From Podarcis raffonei (Eukaryota; Chordata; Lepidosauria; Squamata; Lacertidae): DNA of 64,000 bases. Position numbers and translations under genes: made by a program. This document shows positions 34,251-45,635 of the stretch, in pieces; positions within the stretch are counted from its first letter, which is position 1, and every line of letters begins with the position of its first letter. The stretch is from NCBI RefSeq assembly GCF_027172205.1, contig NC_070617.1:1061501-1125500 (forward strand), written 5' to 3'. The notes beneath the pieces were generated by a model, which saw only the letters and a list, made by a program, of their open reading frames with translations, made no database searches and was not told where the DNA came from.

Positions 34251-34627
34251 AAGACCCACTCTGGGTGGCTTCCAGCATATATGAAAACATAATAAAACAT
34301 CAAACGTTAAAAAGTTTCCCTATACAGGGCTGCCTTCAGATGTCTTCTAAAGGTTATACAGGGACACTACGAGATATTATGCTAATCTTCTTTTTACCAC
34401 TCAATATACATAAACTCAAAATACATAAAATGTGCCATTTCCAGAAAACAACTGCAACTGACTGGATTTATGCAAGGCACCCTATTCTGAAGAGGCTGGG
34501 CTAAGACTGGCCTGAACTGCTGCTCTTGTAAAAGGTGGAGACCAAGGGTTGCATTCAACTAAATCCTGAATTATTTAACCTAAGTTAGTCATGCTCATTA
34601 AATTCAATGGATCTACTCTGAGTAGGA

Positions 34628-35119
34628 CGAATATTGAATACCACCCCAAGCCTCTTCTAATTTGACATATAACCTTGCCCACCTCCATCACACATGGAGG
34701 AAATTGCAAAAGTTTTTCCATTTCCATGGGGGAGGGAGTACAAATCTTCTATTTTCCCCTCTCTCCTGTGATTCTCTATAACTCTGAGCAGGATCAAAGA
34801 AGACATTTGCTATGGGGGGGGGGGACATGATTTCTTTAACAATTATGAGTGAGTCATAAACAACAGCTGCCATAAGTTATGTCTCCTGTAATTATCAAAT
34901 TAATCATAATCACAGCTATATTTCCCCAACCCAGGAGAGCTGAAGTGGGCACATTCAAAATGTAAACTAAGGCTATAGAAATGCAAGGCTCTTTCATCTG
35001 GTTACTGATTCTTCAGTTCTGCGTTCTTCAACTCAGCTGCTGGAGTACTAATTTAAGGCAGGGACTCTTGCATTACAAAGAGGTGAAGTGTCCTTTGCAG
35101 TAAAGAGTTTTCTTGCAAG
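34628..35119. other. Spacer between the palindrome and receptor C
   Basis: No gene or clear repeat is seen. A run of ten G lies near 34815. The putative promoter of receptor C should fall in the last few hundred bases, but no strong TATA box stands out. Confidence 0.4.
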
Positions 35120-35337
35120 ATGGTAGCTTTTGTGATCTTACTATTAATACGGCTGCCTCTAACTACATGCAAGATTCCTTTGGTTCAGTGCCCCACCAGT
35201 GACCCTCTTCCCATTCTTCTCAAATATTATCAGCCAGGAGACCTCATGATTGCTGGCATCATGTCTCAGGTCTATACATTCGTAAACGAGATAACATTCA
35301 AAGAACGTCCCTCTGCTAAACTCTTTGAGGACCAGAT

Positions 35338-36997
35338 GTAAGGAATTGTGTTTATTTAACCATATAATGCATCCATATTCAATGTATTCATATTTTGCTG
35401 TTGATGCAATCGGCTTTCCTAATAAGTAATTATTGTGCCTATGCATCTGATGTGCTTTTATCTGGGGCGGGGAAGTGGAGACCTGAGAGCTCAAGCCCAT
35501 TTCTGCTAAGAGTGTCAACCACAGTCTTAAATTAATGTTCGTGAAGCAAGTCCAGTTTACCACATTTCCAACTTTAATAGCAGCAATGGCAGATGTATTT
35601 ATTTTCTCTTGTGCTTCAGAAAATTTGTCCAACCTGCTATAATTTGGGTGCAATTTGTAGGCATGCTCACCTCCTCTAAGGAACAAGTTCTGCCATATTT
35701 CAGAATGATTCCTGCAGTGGTTCTCCTGCCTGAGCGGACCTGAGGTGGACACAATAGGAATTGTGGGGACAGGGGTGGAGGCTGAAAACAGATAATGCAC
35801 TCTCATGAAAGGCTAAAGTGGGGGAAACCTCAGCCTGCCAGAAATGGCCTTGGTATCCCAAAGGTTGTGGTGGGGTGGGCAGATCACTCCACTGACTTGC
35901 AAAGGAGAAGGTGAGTGATGGAAACAGTAACCTGGATCCCCAGGATAAATGATGTGAATTAACTATTACCCTTCCAACGAGGACCCGTTATCAAGGGAAG
36001 AAGGGCTTTTCTTCCTCTCCATCCAGTTTTTTGGGATATTGCCTCTTTTCCCCAGGAGAGTGACCTCTCCATGAACTGGCACAGGGAAAGGCAGCGTGGA
36101 AAGAGGATTATGTGATCCAAGGAAAGAGGGGTGTGGGGAAAATATCACCCTTGTGCGGTGTCCCTGCCCCCCGCTGAATGGGGATACAACTGTTTCTCCT
36201 TGGAAAAGAGAGATCTTTTCATAATGTGCATATGGTAAGAGGTAGTGGTTGAAGAGCAACAAATATTCACTTTAAGAAATAAAACAAGCATAGTTTTAAA
36301 AATAATAATGAACTGTGATTAATACCAGACCTGGCTGTCAAAACGGAAGAACAAATCCCCTCTTCAACTCAATCTCAGGCTGCTTCCCTTCTGATAAAAC
36401 TTGTTGCTTTAAGTTTCCAGGCACCTGAGTTCACTGAGGAACTATCAGATCCAGTTCAAGATGCCTTGCTAATATCATGCAAATTCAAGCATGTGAACAC
36501 CTGAATCTCCTGTGCTGATTTATCAGCATTTGTAGTCGTACTAGTAATCAAGCTTAGGTTGTTCAAACAGAGATGCTCCTACTTGCAGGCCATAGGGCCC
36601 TGGGGGCAGTGGATCAAGTGAGTAACGCATGGAATTTCAAAACCCCAACTTAGCATCTTATTGGGTGTGCTATATCTATTGTAGATCACCCTAAATTTGG
36701 AGTGAAAGATGGTGTGAAGTATAATTGAAGCCTATTCTATGCATTTGAAATATTGCATAGGACTTGAGCAAGATAAGAATCAGAAGAAGCTTCTCTGGAT
36801 TGAAATGATTGAAGTATTTCATCATTATTTCAATAAATAATATGGGATTCTTATCTATATGTCCAGTTTTGTTTGTCAAGGGTACTCAAGCTCTAGTCTG
36901 TTCTCATCTGATGTATTTCTCTCTCATTAGATAGATAAGTAGATATGTAGACAATGTCCTTTTCTGTAGAAGATGCAAAACGAACCCCTCATTGCAG
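35338..36997 (+). other. Receptor C intron 1
   Basis: The 1,660-base intron has no recognised repeat or exon, and no internal gene is supported. Confidence 0.6.
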
Positions 36998-37921
36998 GCT
37001 CATGACACAACTCTACCAGCACATTGTGGCTTTGGTGTTTGCTGTAAAGGAGATCAATGACAACCCACAGATCTTGCCCAATGTCACCCTGGGATTCCAC
37101 ATCTTGAACAGCCATTTCGTTGCAAGCTGGACCTATCATGGCTCCATGGAGCTGCTTTCTGGATGGGGCAGACTCATCCCCAACTATAAGTGTGGTGTTG
37201 AGAGCAGTCCAGTAGCCGCCGTCGGGGGACCGAATTCTGACATCTGTCTCCACATGGCAATGGTTCTGAGTATCTACAAGATGCCACAGGTAAGAGAGCC
37301 ATTGGAGAAGCCATTCACGTTTCTCCTGCACTGCATTCCTTCATGCTACAGGTTGAGGGATTCACAGAGATGTGTGCATTGCGTGTGACCATTTAGGATG
37401 CTGTTCACACTTCTATTGGATTCTATCCCTTGAGACCCCAGGTTGATATTACAAAGTGTGAATGACCCACAATGAGCAAAACTCATCCCTGCCCATAATA
37501 CACCAGAATATGAGGAACAACCATTCTGTCTTGAATTCTGCATGATATGTTTGATTTCTCAGTGCAGGGAAGGCTAATTCTCTCCTCTCTAATATTTAAG
37601 CATTCCAGCACAGAATCCATGATTGTGGTTCACATGCAGTCCAGTCATCAAAAATAATTATTGTTTGATTGGGCTCAATGGCCTTTACAAATCCATTTTA
37701 ATCCCCCCCTCCAAATTCTTCATGGTTCAATCCTATCATGATGTGGAAAGAGCTGTCCTATGGATAATTCAACAGAAACATAACTATGCTCTTTATTCTG
37801 TGTTCAAGTGACTGATACTGTTTGCTTATATGTTCTGATGGTTACATTTACATGGGAAATTTAAGGGAGAAGTGACCCCTGCTGAAAATATAGGGGCAGC
37901 AAAGACCTTAGACTCTATGTA

Positions 37922-38258
37922 AAGGTAAAGGGACCCCTGACCATTAGGTCCAGTCGTGGCCAACTCTGCGGTTGCAGTGCTCATCTCGCTTTATTGGCCA
38001 AGGGAGCCGGCGTACAGCTTCTGGGTCATGTGGCCAGCATGACTAAGCTGCTTCTGGCGAACCAGAGCAGCACACCTTCCCACCAGAGTGGTACCTATTT
38101 ATCTACTTGCACTTTGACGTGCTTTCGAACTGCTAGGTTGGCAGGAGCAGGGACCAAGCAACGGGAGCTGACCCCGTGGTTGGGATTCAAACTGCCAACC
38201 TTCTGATTGGCAAGTCCTAGGCTCTGTGGTTTAACCCACAGCGTCACCCGCGTCCCTC
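37922..38258 (-). mobile_element. Sauria-type SINE in receptor C intron 2
   Basis: It begins with the reverse of the BovB-like tail (AAGGTAAAGGGACCCCTGAC) and ends with the reversed tRNA-like head (GTGGTTTAACCCACAGCGTC). A 14-base duplication, TTAGACTCTATGTA, flanks it at 37908-37921 and 38259-38272. It is complete or nearly so. Confidence 0.92.
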
Positions 38259-38296
38259 TTAGACTCTATGTATGACTGAGGGGGGGGAAATTTATA

Positions 38297-38508
38297 CAGT
38301 GGTAACTCTGGTTGCCAACTTAATTTGTTCTGGAGGTCTATTCTTAACCTGAAACCATTCTTAACTTGAGGTACCAATTTAGCTAATGGGGCCACCTGCC
38401 TCCTCCACGCCGCCAGCACACGATTTCTGTTCTCACCCTGGGGCAAAGTACTACTTCCGGGTTAGCGGAGTCTGTAACCGGAAGTGTTTGTAAGCTGAGG
38501 TACCACTG
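38297..38508. mobile_element. TA-flanked MITE in receptor C intron 2
   Basis: It carries CAGTGGTA termini and a GGTACCACTG end with TA flanks. It is more diverged and slightly shorter than the 6413 copy, so likely older. Confidence 0.82.
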
Positions 38509-39632
38509 TAAATTGAAGGAAATCTAGCCACTCCATATAGGGCCCCAATGTTCAACTTTTATGTATATTTATTTTTAAAAAGTTTTAAATTTTCTCTATG
38601 CAGTCTCAACTGTGTTCATTCACCATAAGAGGGTAGATAAAAACACCAAAGTGGATGGAATTTGCAAGCATAATTTTTACAATCATTTTCAGTTCATCTA
38701 TGGCTCTTCTCCCATGACGAGTAACCACATCCAATAAGAGTTCCTTCACCGGATGTTCCCTGATGTGGCCCATCAATATGATGGGATTCTCCAGCTACTG
38801 CTGCATTTCAGCTGGATGTGGATTGGAGTGGTGACTCTGAGTGATGACAACGGAGAGAGATTTGTACAAAACTTCCTTCCCATGTTTGCCAAAAGAGGTA
38901 TCTGCTGTGATTATATAGAAGCATTTCCAAAACTAACCTTTTCGAATGAGTTTGTGGGAAGTGTGGAGGAAGGTTCTAAAACAATCACTGTTGTTATGGG
39001 CAGCACTGCCAATGTCGTGGTTGCGATTGGTGAAATTCAGACCATGATGGTACTGAGAGTAATGCCCAACTTGGCAGAAACAATGAATATACCAGTGGAC
39101 ATAATCAAGGCCAAAGTCTGGATTATGACTGCCCAGATGGATTTTACATCGTTTTCCTTTCAAAGAAATTGGGACATACATTTTCTCCATGGTGCCATTT
39201 CCTTTGCTGTTCATTCAGCTAATCTTCTAGGATTCCAGAAATTTCTTCAGGAGAGAAGCCCTCTCACAGAAAGGGAGGATGGCTTCATCAGAACTTTCTG
39301 GGAGGAGGCATTTCTTTGTTCTTTTGAAAAGAAAGACAATGATCTCTGCACTGGGACAGAGAAGCTTGAGACTCTTCCTGGGTCTGTCTTTGAAAGGAGC
39401 ATGACTGCCCACAGCTACAGCATCTACAATGCAGTCTTGGCAGTGGCACACACTTTACAAAACATGCATTTCTCCATATTCAAACACAGTGTGATGATGG
39501 ATGAACTAAGAGGGAACAGGCTGGATCCACAGCCATGGCAGGTAATGTCCCTCTGCTGCTAATATAGAATAGTTCGCCATCTTTCAGGGTGCAAAAACAG
39601 TTCCTTGACTGTTTAGAAAGCTCTTTTTCCTC

Positions 39633-39996
39633 TTGTTGTTTAGTTGTTTAGTCATGTCCGACTTTTCGTGACCCCGTGGACCAGAGCACGCCAGGCCCTC
39701 CTGTCTTCCACTGCCTCCCACAGTTTGGTCAAACTCATGTTGGTAGCTTTGAGAACACTGTCCCACCATCTCGTCCTCTGGCGTCCCCTTCTCCTTGTGC
39801 CCTCCATCTTTCTCAACATCAGGGTCTTTTCCAGGGAGTCTTCTCTTCTCATGAGGTGGCCAAAGTATTGGAGCCTCAGCTTCAGGATCTGTCCTTCCAG
39901 TGAGCACTCAGGGCTGATTTCCTTCAGAATGGAGAGGTTTGATCTTCTTGCAGTCCATGGGACTCTCAAGAGTCTCCTCCAGCACCATATTTTGTT
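39633..39996 (-). mobile_element. BovB LINE 3' fragment in receptor C intron 3
   Basis: The minus strand encodes the same end region as at 22542 (CWRRLLRVPWTARRSNLSIL, FGHLMRREDSLEKTLMLR). An imperfect 12-base duplication (CTCTTTTTCCTC and TTCTTTTTCTTC) flanks it at about 39621-39632 and 39997-40008. Confidence 0.9.
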
Positions 39997-40008
39997 CTTT
40001 TTCTTCTT

Positions 40009-40753
40009 ACCCTCTTTCAGCATAGATAGGACTGCTATCTGATAGGACTGCTATATCTTTCATTTTAAAACACATGGGACACATCTGCAACATTAAAACA
40101 CTCTTGTTTCACTTTAAGAGCCATGGCTTCCACCAAGGAATCTTGCGAACGGTAGTTTCTTAATGGTCTCCTCACAACTCTCAACTCCTTTAAGCATCTT
40201 CCCTTTCCATAATTCTTTGGGGGAAACCATGACTGTAACAAGAGTTCTTTAAATGTATGGTGTAGATGAGCAGTTAGAATTACTGCGAACAGAATCCTTG
40301 ATCTCGACCTTGTGCAGAGTAGAAATGCATGTTTTCCACCTCTGCTGGCTTCTGGGATATCTTCCAGAGAATAAAAGGCTAAAAAGGAAGCCCTACCCAG
40401 ATCCAGAGTGGAGTCTCTTAGGCGGATGGATGTTATTTTCTATGCTTCCTTCTGGCAACCCCTGAAACCAAGCTGGTGCCAAACGTCCTGCTCTGCTTTC
40501 CTTTTAACCACATCAGCAAGACTGAGAGGGGAGCCTTGTCCTCTGGGCAGCCCAGGACTGTCCAGGCTTGCACCCCGGGGAGGTCACTTCAGTCTGCTAA
40601 CACAGCGGGTTGACCTCACCCCTGGGGCCACACTCCATTGTTCTCAAGACAGACAGATGCCAACAAATGGAGGGAAATAAAATCATCCTGTTATACATCT
40701 GTATCTTTCTAATACCCTTGTGGATTTCTTCCCTCTTCTCTTCACTAATTTAG
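40009..40753 (+). other. Receptor C intron 3, remainder
   Basis: No recognised repeat or exon is seen; only short unsupported open frames. Confidence 0.5.
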
Positions 40754-40981
40754 CTCCACCACTTTCTGAGAGGCGTCTCATTTAACAATAGTGCCGGGGA
40801 AGAGGTTTCATTTAGCCAGAAGGGGGATTTGGTAACTGAATTGGATATCATCAACTGGATCACATTCCCAAATGACTCCTTTTTCAGAGTTAAGGTTGGA
40901 ATGATGAACCCCCAGGCTCCCCCCAGCAAGAGACTCTCCATTCATGATGACACCATCACCTGGCCCATCAGGTTCAACCAG

Positions 40982-41796
40982 GTAAGGCCCATTTCAGAGT
41001 GTCTCCAGACATTTCCTCAATGCTAAAAAAAAGGGGTCCACTATTCAGACTCTGAAACCAGTATTCCAAGATGCAACTAGTTGTGATTTAACTCACCTCC
41101 TGAACAAGACGGGGAACTAACATTAAAATGAAAACAGCACAGGCAGTGGAAAGCTTATAATGGCAAAATGTGAAATAGAAAGAAGTTGGATAGGTGGGCT
41201 TATTAATAACTGAATTTAAAAAATGAAACAAAGTGCAGAAGAACCTCATCACTGTTCTTCGTTGTTACCCCAAACATTGCTGTAGCATAACATAACAATA
41301 CCTTGTTTGGGCCTCTGAGATTCTCAGATAATGTTCAAAGGAGCCACAGCTAAAAAAACTAACATGGTTAGGAAGTGATGAAGCAAATGGCATCACCCAA
41401 AGTCTGGAACATATAATTGTGAGAAGAAAGGAAGACACACAGAACCAGGAAACACTGGCAACTTGGATGAAGAGCAGAAGCACCCAAGAACCTACGGGTG
41501 AGGTGTGAGCCAAAGTTCTGAAAGGCCCCATAAAAGTGGGTTCAGGGTGTTTGTGGCCTGCTCAGTGTTCAGCAGGGGACATTCAGTATCAGACAGTGGG
41601 AGGGCAATTGCTGTGAAGCGAACAACAAAAGGACCAAGGGCAGCAGCTCCTTGTAATGTGAATGGTCATCCTGATCTGATTGGCACTTCAGACTTCCTGC
41701 CAGTGTGGGAACCAGGGGGGTAAATTTGGCCCCATCTGAGGAACAGGTATGGCATGTTTAAGTCACAAATTACCATCTTCTTTCCTTTTTGGACAG
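40982..41796 (+). other. Receptor C intron 4
   Basis: No recognised repeat or exon is seen. It ends in a polypyrimidine tract and GGACAG acceptor before exon 5. Confidence 0.6.
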
Positions 41797-43293
41797 GCAC
41801 AACCCCTTTCTCTGTGCAATGAGAATTGCCAATTGGGCTACAGTCGGACCAAGAAGGAAGGGAAGCTACCTTGCTGCTATGATTGCATCCCGTGCCCAGA
41901 AGGGAAGATTTCAGACCAGAAGGGTGGGAGATGTTTTCTTTATTTTGGGTGTATACTAGTTATAAGAATTGTCAAGAATGATCCAGTACATGAAAATTAA
42001 AATAAGTAGAGACGGATGGAAAGAGAATTGTGTCCAATGATACCAGTAAGATGTACCTGTTTTGGAGCATAGTCTCATATGCTCATGGAATGCAGAGGTA
42101 AGGATTTCAGCATAGCAGGAGATGATGGAGACAGGGAGAACTTATGATTGGTGATATCCAGGTGATGAACTTCTCTTCTTTCAGTTGTAGTGAAGACCTG
42201 CATTGCTCTGGAATCCTAAGTAAATTCAGCCCTCTTGTATATAGAAATAATTGGGCCAAACACCTATATATATCTTACCAGTACTGACCCAGCAGCCATC
42301 ATTCAAGGCTTTCTGGCCATTTGCCTTGATTTCTTCTGGGCACAAAACGCTTCACAAGTATAGTATAGTATTTTTCTTTTTTCTTTTTCAGACATGGACG
42401 ACTGTTTTGAATGCTCTGAAGATCAGTATCCAAACAGTGACAAGGATGGGTGTCTTCCAAAAGATGAAACTTTCTTGTCTTTTGGAGAACCGTTGGGGAT
42501 CAGTCTGGCCACTTTTGCTGTCTGCTTTTCTTCCATCACAGCCGCAGTGCTTGGAATATTCGTGAAACACAAGGCGACTCCCATAGTCAAAGCCAACAAC
42601 AGGAACCTCACCTACGCTCTCCTCCTCTCTCTCCTCCTCTCCTTCCTTTGTGCTCTGCTCTTCATTGGCCAACCTAACAAGCTGACATGCATCCTACGGC
42701 AAACTGCTTTTGGCATGATCTTCTCAGTGGCCATTTCGTGCATATTGGCCAAAACTGCCACTGTGGTTCTGGCTTTCATGGCCACCAAGCCTGGCTCCAG
42801 CATGAGGAAGTGGCTGGGGAAACCACTGGCCAGCTCCGTTGTTCTTTCCTGCTCCCTTATTCAAGCCACAATCTGTAGCTCATGGCTGGCCACTTCTCCT
42901 CCTTTCCCAGACGTTGACATGCACTCAATGACTGAAGAAATAATACTAGAATGTAATGAAGGCTCCACTATCATGTTTTATTGTGTCCTGGGATTCATGG
43001 GTTGGCTGGCCATTGTGAGCTTCACGGTGGCTTTCCTAGCTAGAAAGTTGCCGGACAGTTTCAATGAAGCCAAATTCATCACCTTCAGCATGTTGGTGTT
43101 TTGCAGTGTGTGGTTGTCCTTTGTTCCATCCTACTTGAGCACCAAGGGCAAATACATGGTGGCTGTGGAGATCTTCTCCATCTTGGCCTCCAGTTGTGGG
43201 TTACTGGGCTGCATCTTTACCCCCAAATGCTATGTTATTTTACTGAGGCCTGAGCTGAACAGCAGGGAGCAGTTAATTAGAATAAAGAATTAA

Positions 43294-43917
43294 GAACTGA
43301 CAAGAATGACTCACTGGTTCAGGCAATTCTTTGTCACTGGAAATTAGAGATACTTCTTTCCAGATCATTGTCGGTTGGATATGTATTAATTGAAAACATG
43401 AAGTTAATATAAACTGAGTCCCATATTTTCTGAAGTTTGGTCCTGGTTCATCATATCTCAATCGACCATGATTTATCCACACACGTGGCATCTCATTCGT
43501 TTCCACTACTCTCCATGGTCTTGACACCAATGTAATCATGTGAAACCAGAAGGGGCATTTTGTGAGGTTATTAACTGGCATATAATTTCTCAACACACCC
43601 TCAATTATCTACACACCCAATATTCCACATCCCAATATAAAATCCCCTTTGCCTGCTGATAATAGTTCTTCAATAGTCCTGTTAGATTTACTTGAGTGGG
43701 TTGGGAAGAGTGATAAGGGATGCAAACTCATCCACTGGATACAAACATTTTGACCCTGCCTTAATATATTAAAATTAATTCAGAACTTTTGCAAGTATGC
43801 ATGGGAACAGATATATTTAACTCATAATAAATATCTTGCCATCCCAATCAGGAGAATCTTGCTGAGATCTGAACAAAAAGCAACTTCTTTTCTTTTGTAG
43901 AGTACTACAGTACATGA
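43294..43917 (+). other. 3' flank of receptor C
   Basis: There is no gene. It is not similar to the 3' flanks of L or F, although the C and L exon 6 bodies are nearly identical toward the end. Confidence 0.6.
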
Positions 43918-44070
43918 GTTCATCTAAGCACTAAAGGGAAAAACCTGGTGGCTGAGGAGATCTCCATCTTGGCCTCCAGTGCTAGGATACTGAGCTGTAT
44001 CTTTTCCCCTAAATGTTTCTTAATTATCTTGTGGCCAGAACTGAATAATAAGAAGCAAGACAAGCTTGAA
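43918..44070 (+). pseudogene. V2R exon 6 tail relic
   Basis: About 150 bases encode the last transmembrane helix and tail of a V2R ([20 protein letters not shown], then [18 protein letters not shown]), comparable with the [17 protein letters not shown] region of its neighbours. Everything upstream is missing. It points to a former receptor copy between C and the orphan exon 1. Confidence 0.82.
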
Positions 44071-44499
44071 TCATGTAGTACCTCTGGAGTAGAAACCCCG
44101 TCCTTCCAGAACAGGCTGCCTATCTCATTCCTGGACATAGGAACAAGCAAACCACAGCTACTTCTGTCTTCTCAGTTTTTGGCTTCAGCCTGTTGGCTTT
44201 CATTGCGCCCATTATGATACTCGCAGACATTGAGGGATTTTTCTGTACACAACACCCTTCCTAACCCTGATGAGACCTCTCTGCCCTTTTTTATTCATTT
44301 TCATTTGTGGCCCTAGTGAAACAGTGCTGGTGGAGAGTTTCCCATATACATCAAGAAGAATGCCATGCATAGAACGGCTCAGAAATCCCTGCAATAATGT
44401 TTTGTATCTAAAGGGGAGCTGCATTCCCTGTGGGTTGTACCCAACTAAGTTCGATTGAAGACAATGAACCTATGTTGATCATATTCACCATCTAAAATA

Positions 44500-45635
44500 C
44501 TGTATTTTTCCCTCTATTACACGCAGATTTTTTCTCCTAAAAAGTAAGGGGAAATGTCTGTGCGTGTTATTGAGCGAATGTGTGGTCCCTGGAGCTGACA
44601 AGCGCGAGTGAAGGCAAAAATCAGGCAAATATCAAATCGTCCAGAGAAGGGAAGCCTTGAAAGGAGGAAGCTGCTGCTTTCCTGCATTCTGCCTCAGGGT
44701 CTTACTGCCCACCCGCTTCTGTTTCCTAACTGTGTTTGCTCAAACGTAACAAAGAGCAGAGAAAACCCCTCCCCTCCAGGCAAGCAGAGTGGAAAGCAGA
44801 GCGTCCTTCCTTCTAATTCCTCTCCGTGCGTCTGGGACTCGAAGGCAACATGCAGGTTGGGGGGGGGGACTTTTGCCTTCCTTTCCTCCCTCCGGTAAAA
44901 CCCCTCTCCTGCATTCTTAGCCAGCTGCTTCTCTGCACACCCCTCTCGGTGCTCCTTGTCGCTTCTATGTTTTTCCTTCCCTCCCTACTTAAAACGTGGT
45001 TCCAATCACGGATCCACATGGATCCTCAGGATCTTTGCATTGAGTCACCCCAAATTCACCATCAGATCACATAGCAATGATCTGATGCAAAAACAGGGCT
45101 GCAATGGTGCAAAAACATGGTTACAAAGCACGGATCCACATGGATCCTCAGGATCTTTGCATTGGGTCACCCCAAATTCACCATCAGATCACATAGCATG
45201 TCCATGGCTACAGCCTGCACCAAAAAAATCACGCACCCACTGTTGCCTGGGGCTGCAATGGTACAAAAACGTGGTTACAAAGCATGGATCCACATGGATC
45301 CTCAGGATCTTTGCATTGGGTCACCCCAAATTCACCATCAGATCACATAGCATGTCCATGGCTACAGCCTGCACCAAAAAAATCACGCACCCACTGTTGC
45401 CTGGGGCTGCAATGGTGCAAAAACATGGTTACAAAGCATGGATCCACATGGATCCTCAGGATCTTTGCAATGGGCTACCCCAAACTCACCGTCAAATCAC
45501 ATGTCTGTGGCCGCAGCATGAAGCACAAAAATGATACATCCACTGTTTCATTCAGAATTTTTTTTTCTTGTTTTCCTCCTCTAAAATCTATGTGCGTGTT
45601 ATGGTCAGGTGCGTGTTATTGAGCGAAAAATACGG
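44500..45635. mobile_element. MITE-like element expanded by an internal minisatellite
   Basis: The left end reads TGTATTTTTCCCTCTATTAC and the right end GAGCGAAAAATACGG followed by TA, so the termini are inverted relatives and TA-flanked. The termini match the 62784 element. It is longer than usual because of the minisatellite at 45010-45490. It is a non-autonomous DNA transposon by structure; the superfamily is inferred only from the TA flanks. Confidence 0.65.
45010..45500. repeat. Minisatellite, about 153-base unit, 3-4 copies
   Basis: Copies of GGATCCACATGGATCCTCAG start at 45010, 45132, 45285 and 45440. The spacings are 122, 153 and 155 bases, so the first unit is shorter. Units 2 and 3 differ at only a few positions, which indicates recent expansion or homogenisation. 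All lie inside the TA-flanked element. Confidence 0.92.

Larger units (their letters stand above)
21678..34627 (-). repeat. Right arm of the V2R palindrome
   Basis: This is the inverted counterpart of 3369-18402, with gene B opposite gene A in convergent orientation. The inner flank 21678-21965 matches 18110-18402. 21966-24204 is a repeat-rich stretch (BovB, CR1/L3, L1) missing from the left arm, and 24205-34627 matches 3369-17998. Arm-specific insertions here are a solo LTR in intron 5 and a CR1 in intron 1. The outer boundary is uncertain because a LINE masks the left arm's end. Confidence 0.93.
35120..43293 (+). pseudogene. Vomeronasal type 2 receptor C, one in-frame stop in exon 3
   Basis: All six exons are present with GT/AG borders: 1, 35120-35337; 2, 36998-37289; 3, 38693-39541; 4, 40754-40981; 5, 41797-41923; 6, 42392-43293, together 872 codons. 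Exon 1 encodes a signal peptide (VAFVILLLIRLPLTTC), exons 2-4 the ligand-binding domain, exon 5 the cysteine-rich linker ([16 protein letters not shown]) and exon 6 the seven helices ([33 protein letters not shown]). The only defect seen is a TAA at 38735-38737, codon 185 or so, between NHIQ and EFLHRM, where other V2Rs have a Phe-like residue; it would truncate the protein inside the ligand-binding domain. Introns hold a Sauria SINE, a MITE and a BovB fragment. It is a very young pseudogene, a segregating null allele or a sequence error. Confidence 0.88.

Noticed and set aside
35159-35806. 215-codon minus-strand frame overlapping exon 1 of C
   Set aside because: No homology is recognised, no splice context exists, and it overlaps a confident receptor exon on the other strand.
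45010-45500. Possible CRISPR-like or phage repeat array
   Set aside because: Units are long, adjacent and without unique spacers in a vertebrate context; it is a minisatellite.
44956-45622. Repetitive open frames reading HGSTWILRIF
   Set aside because: They are translations of the 153-base minisatellite, whose unit length happens to be a multiple of three.
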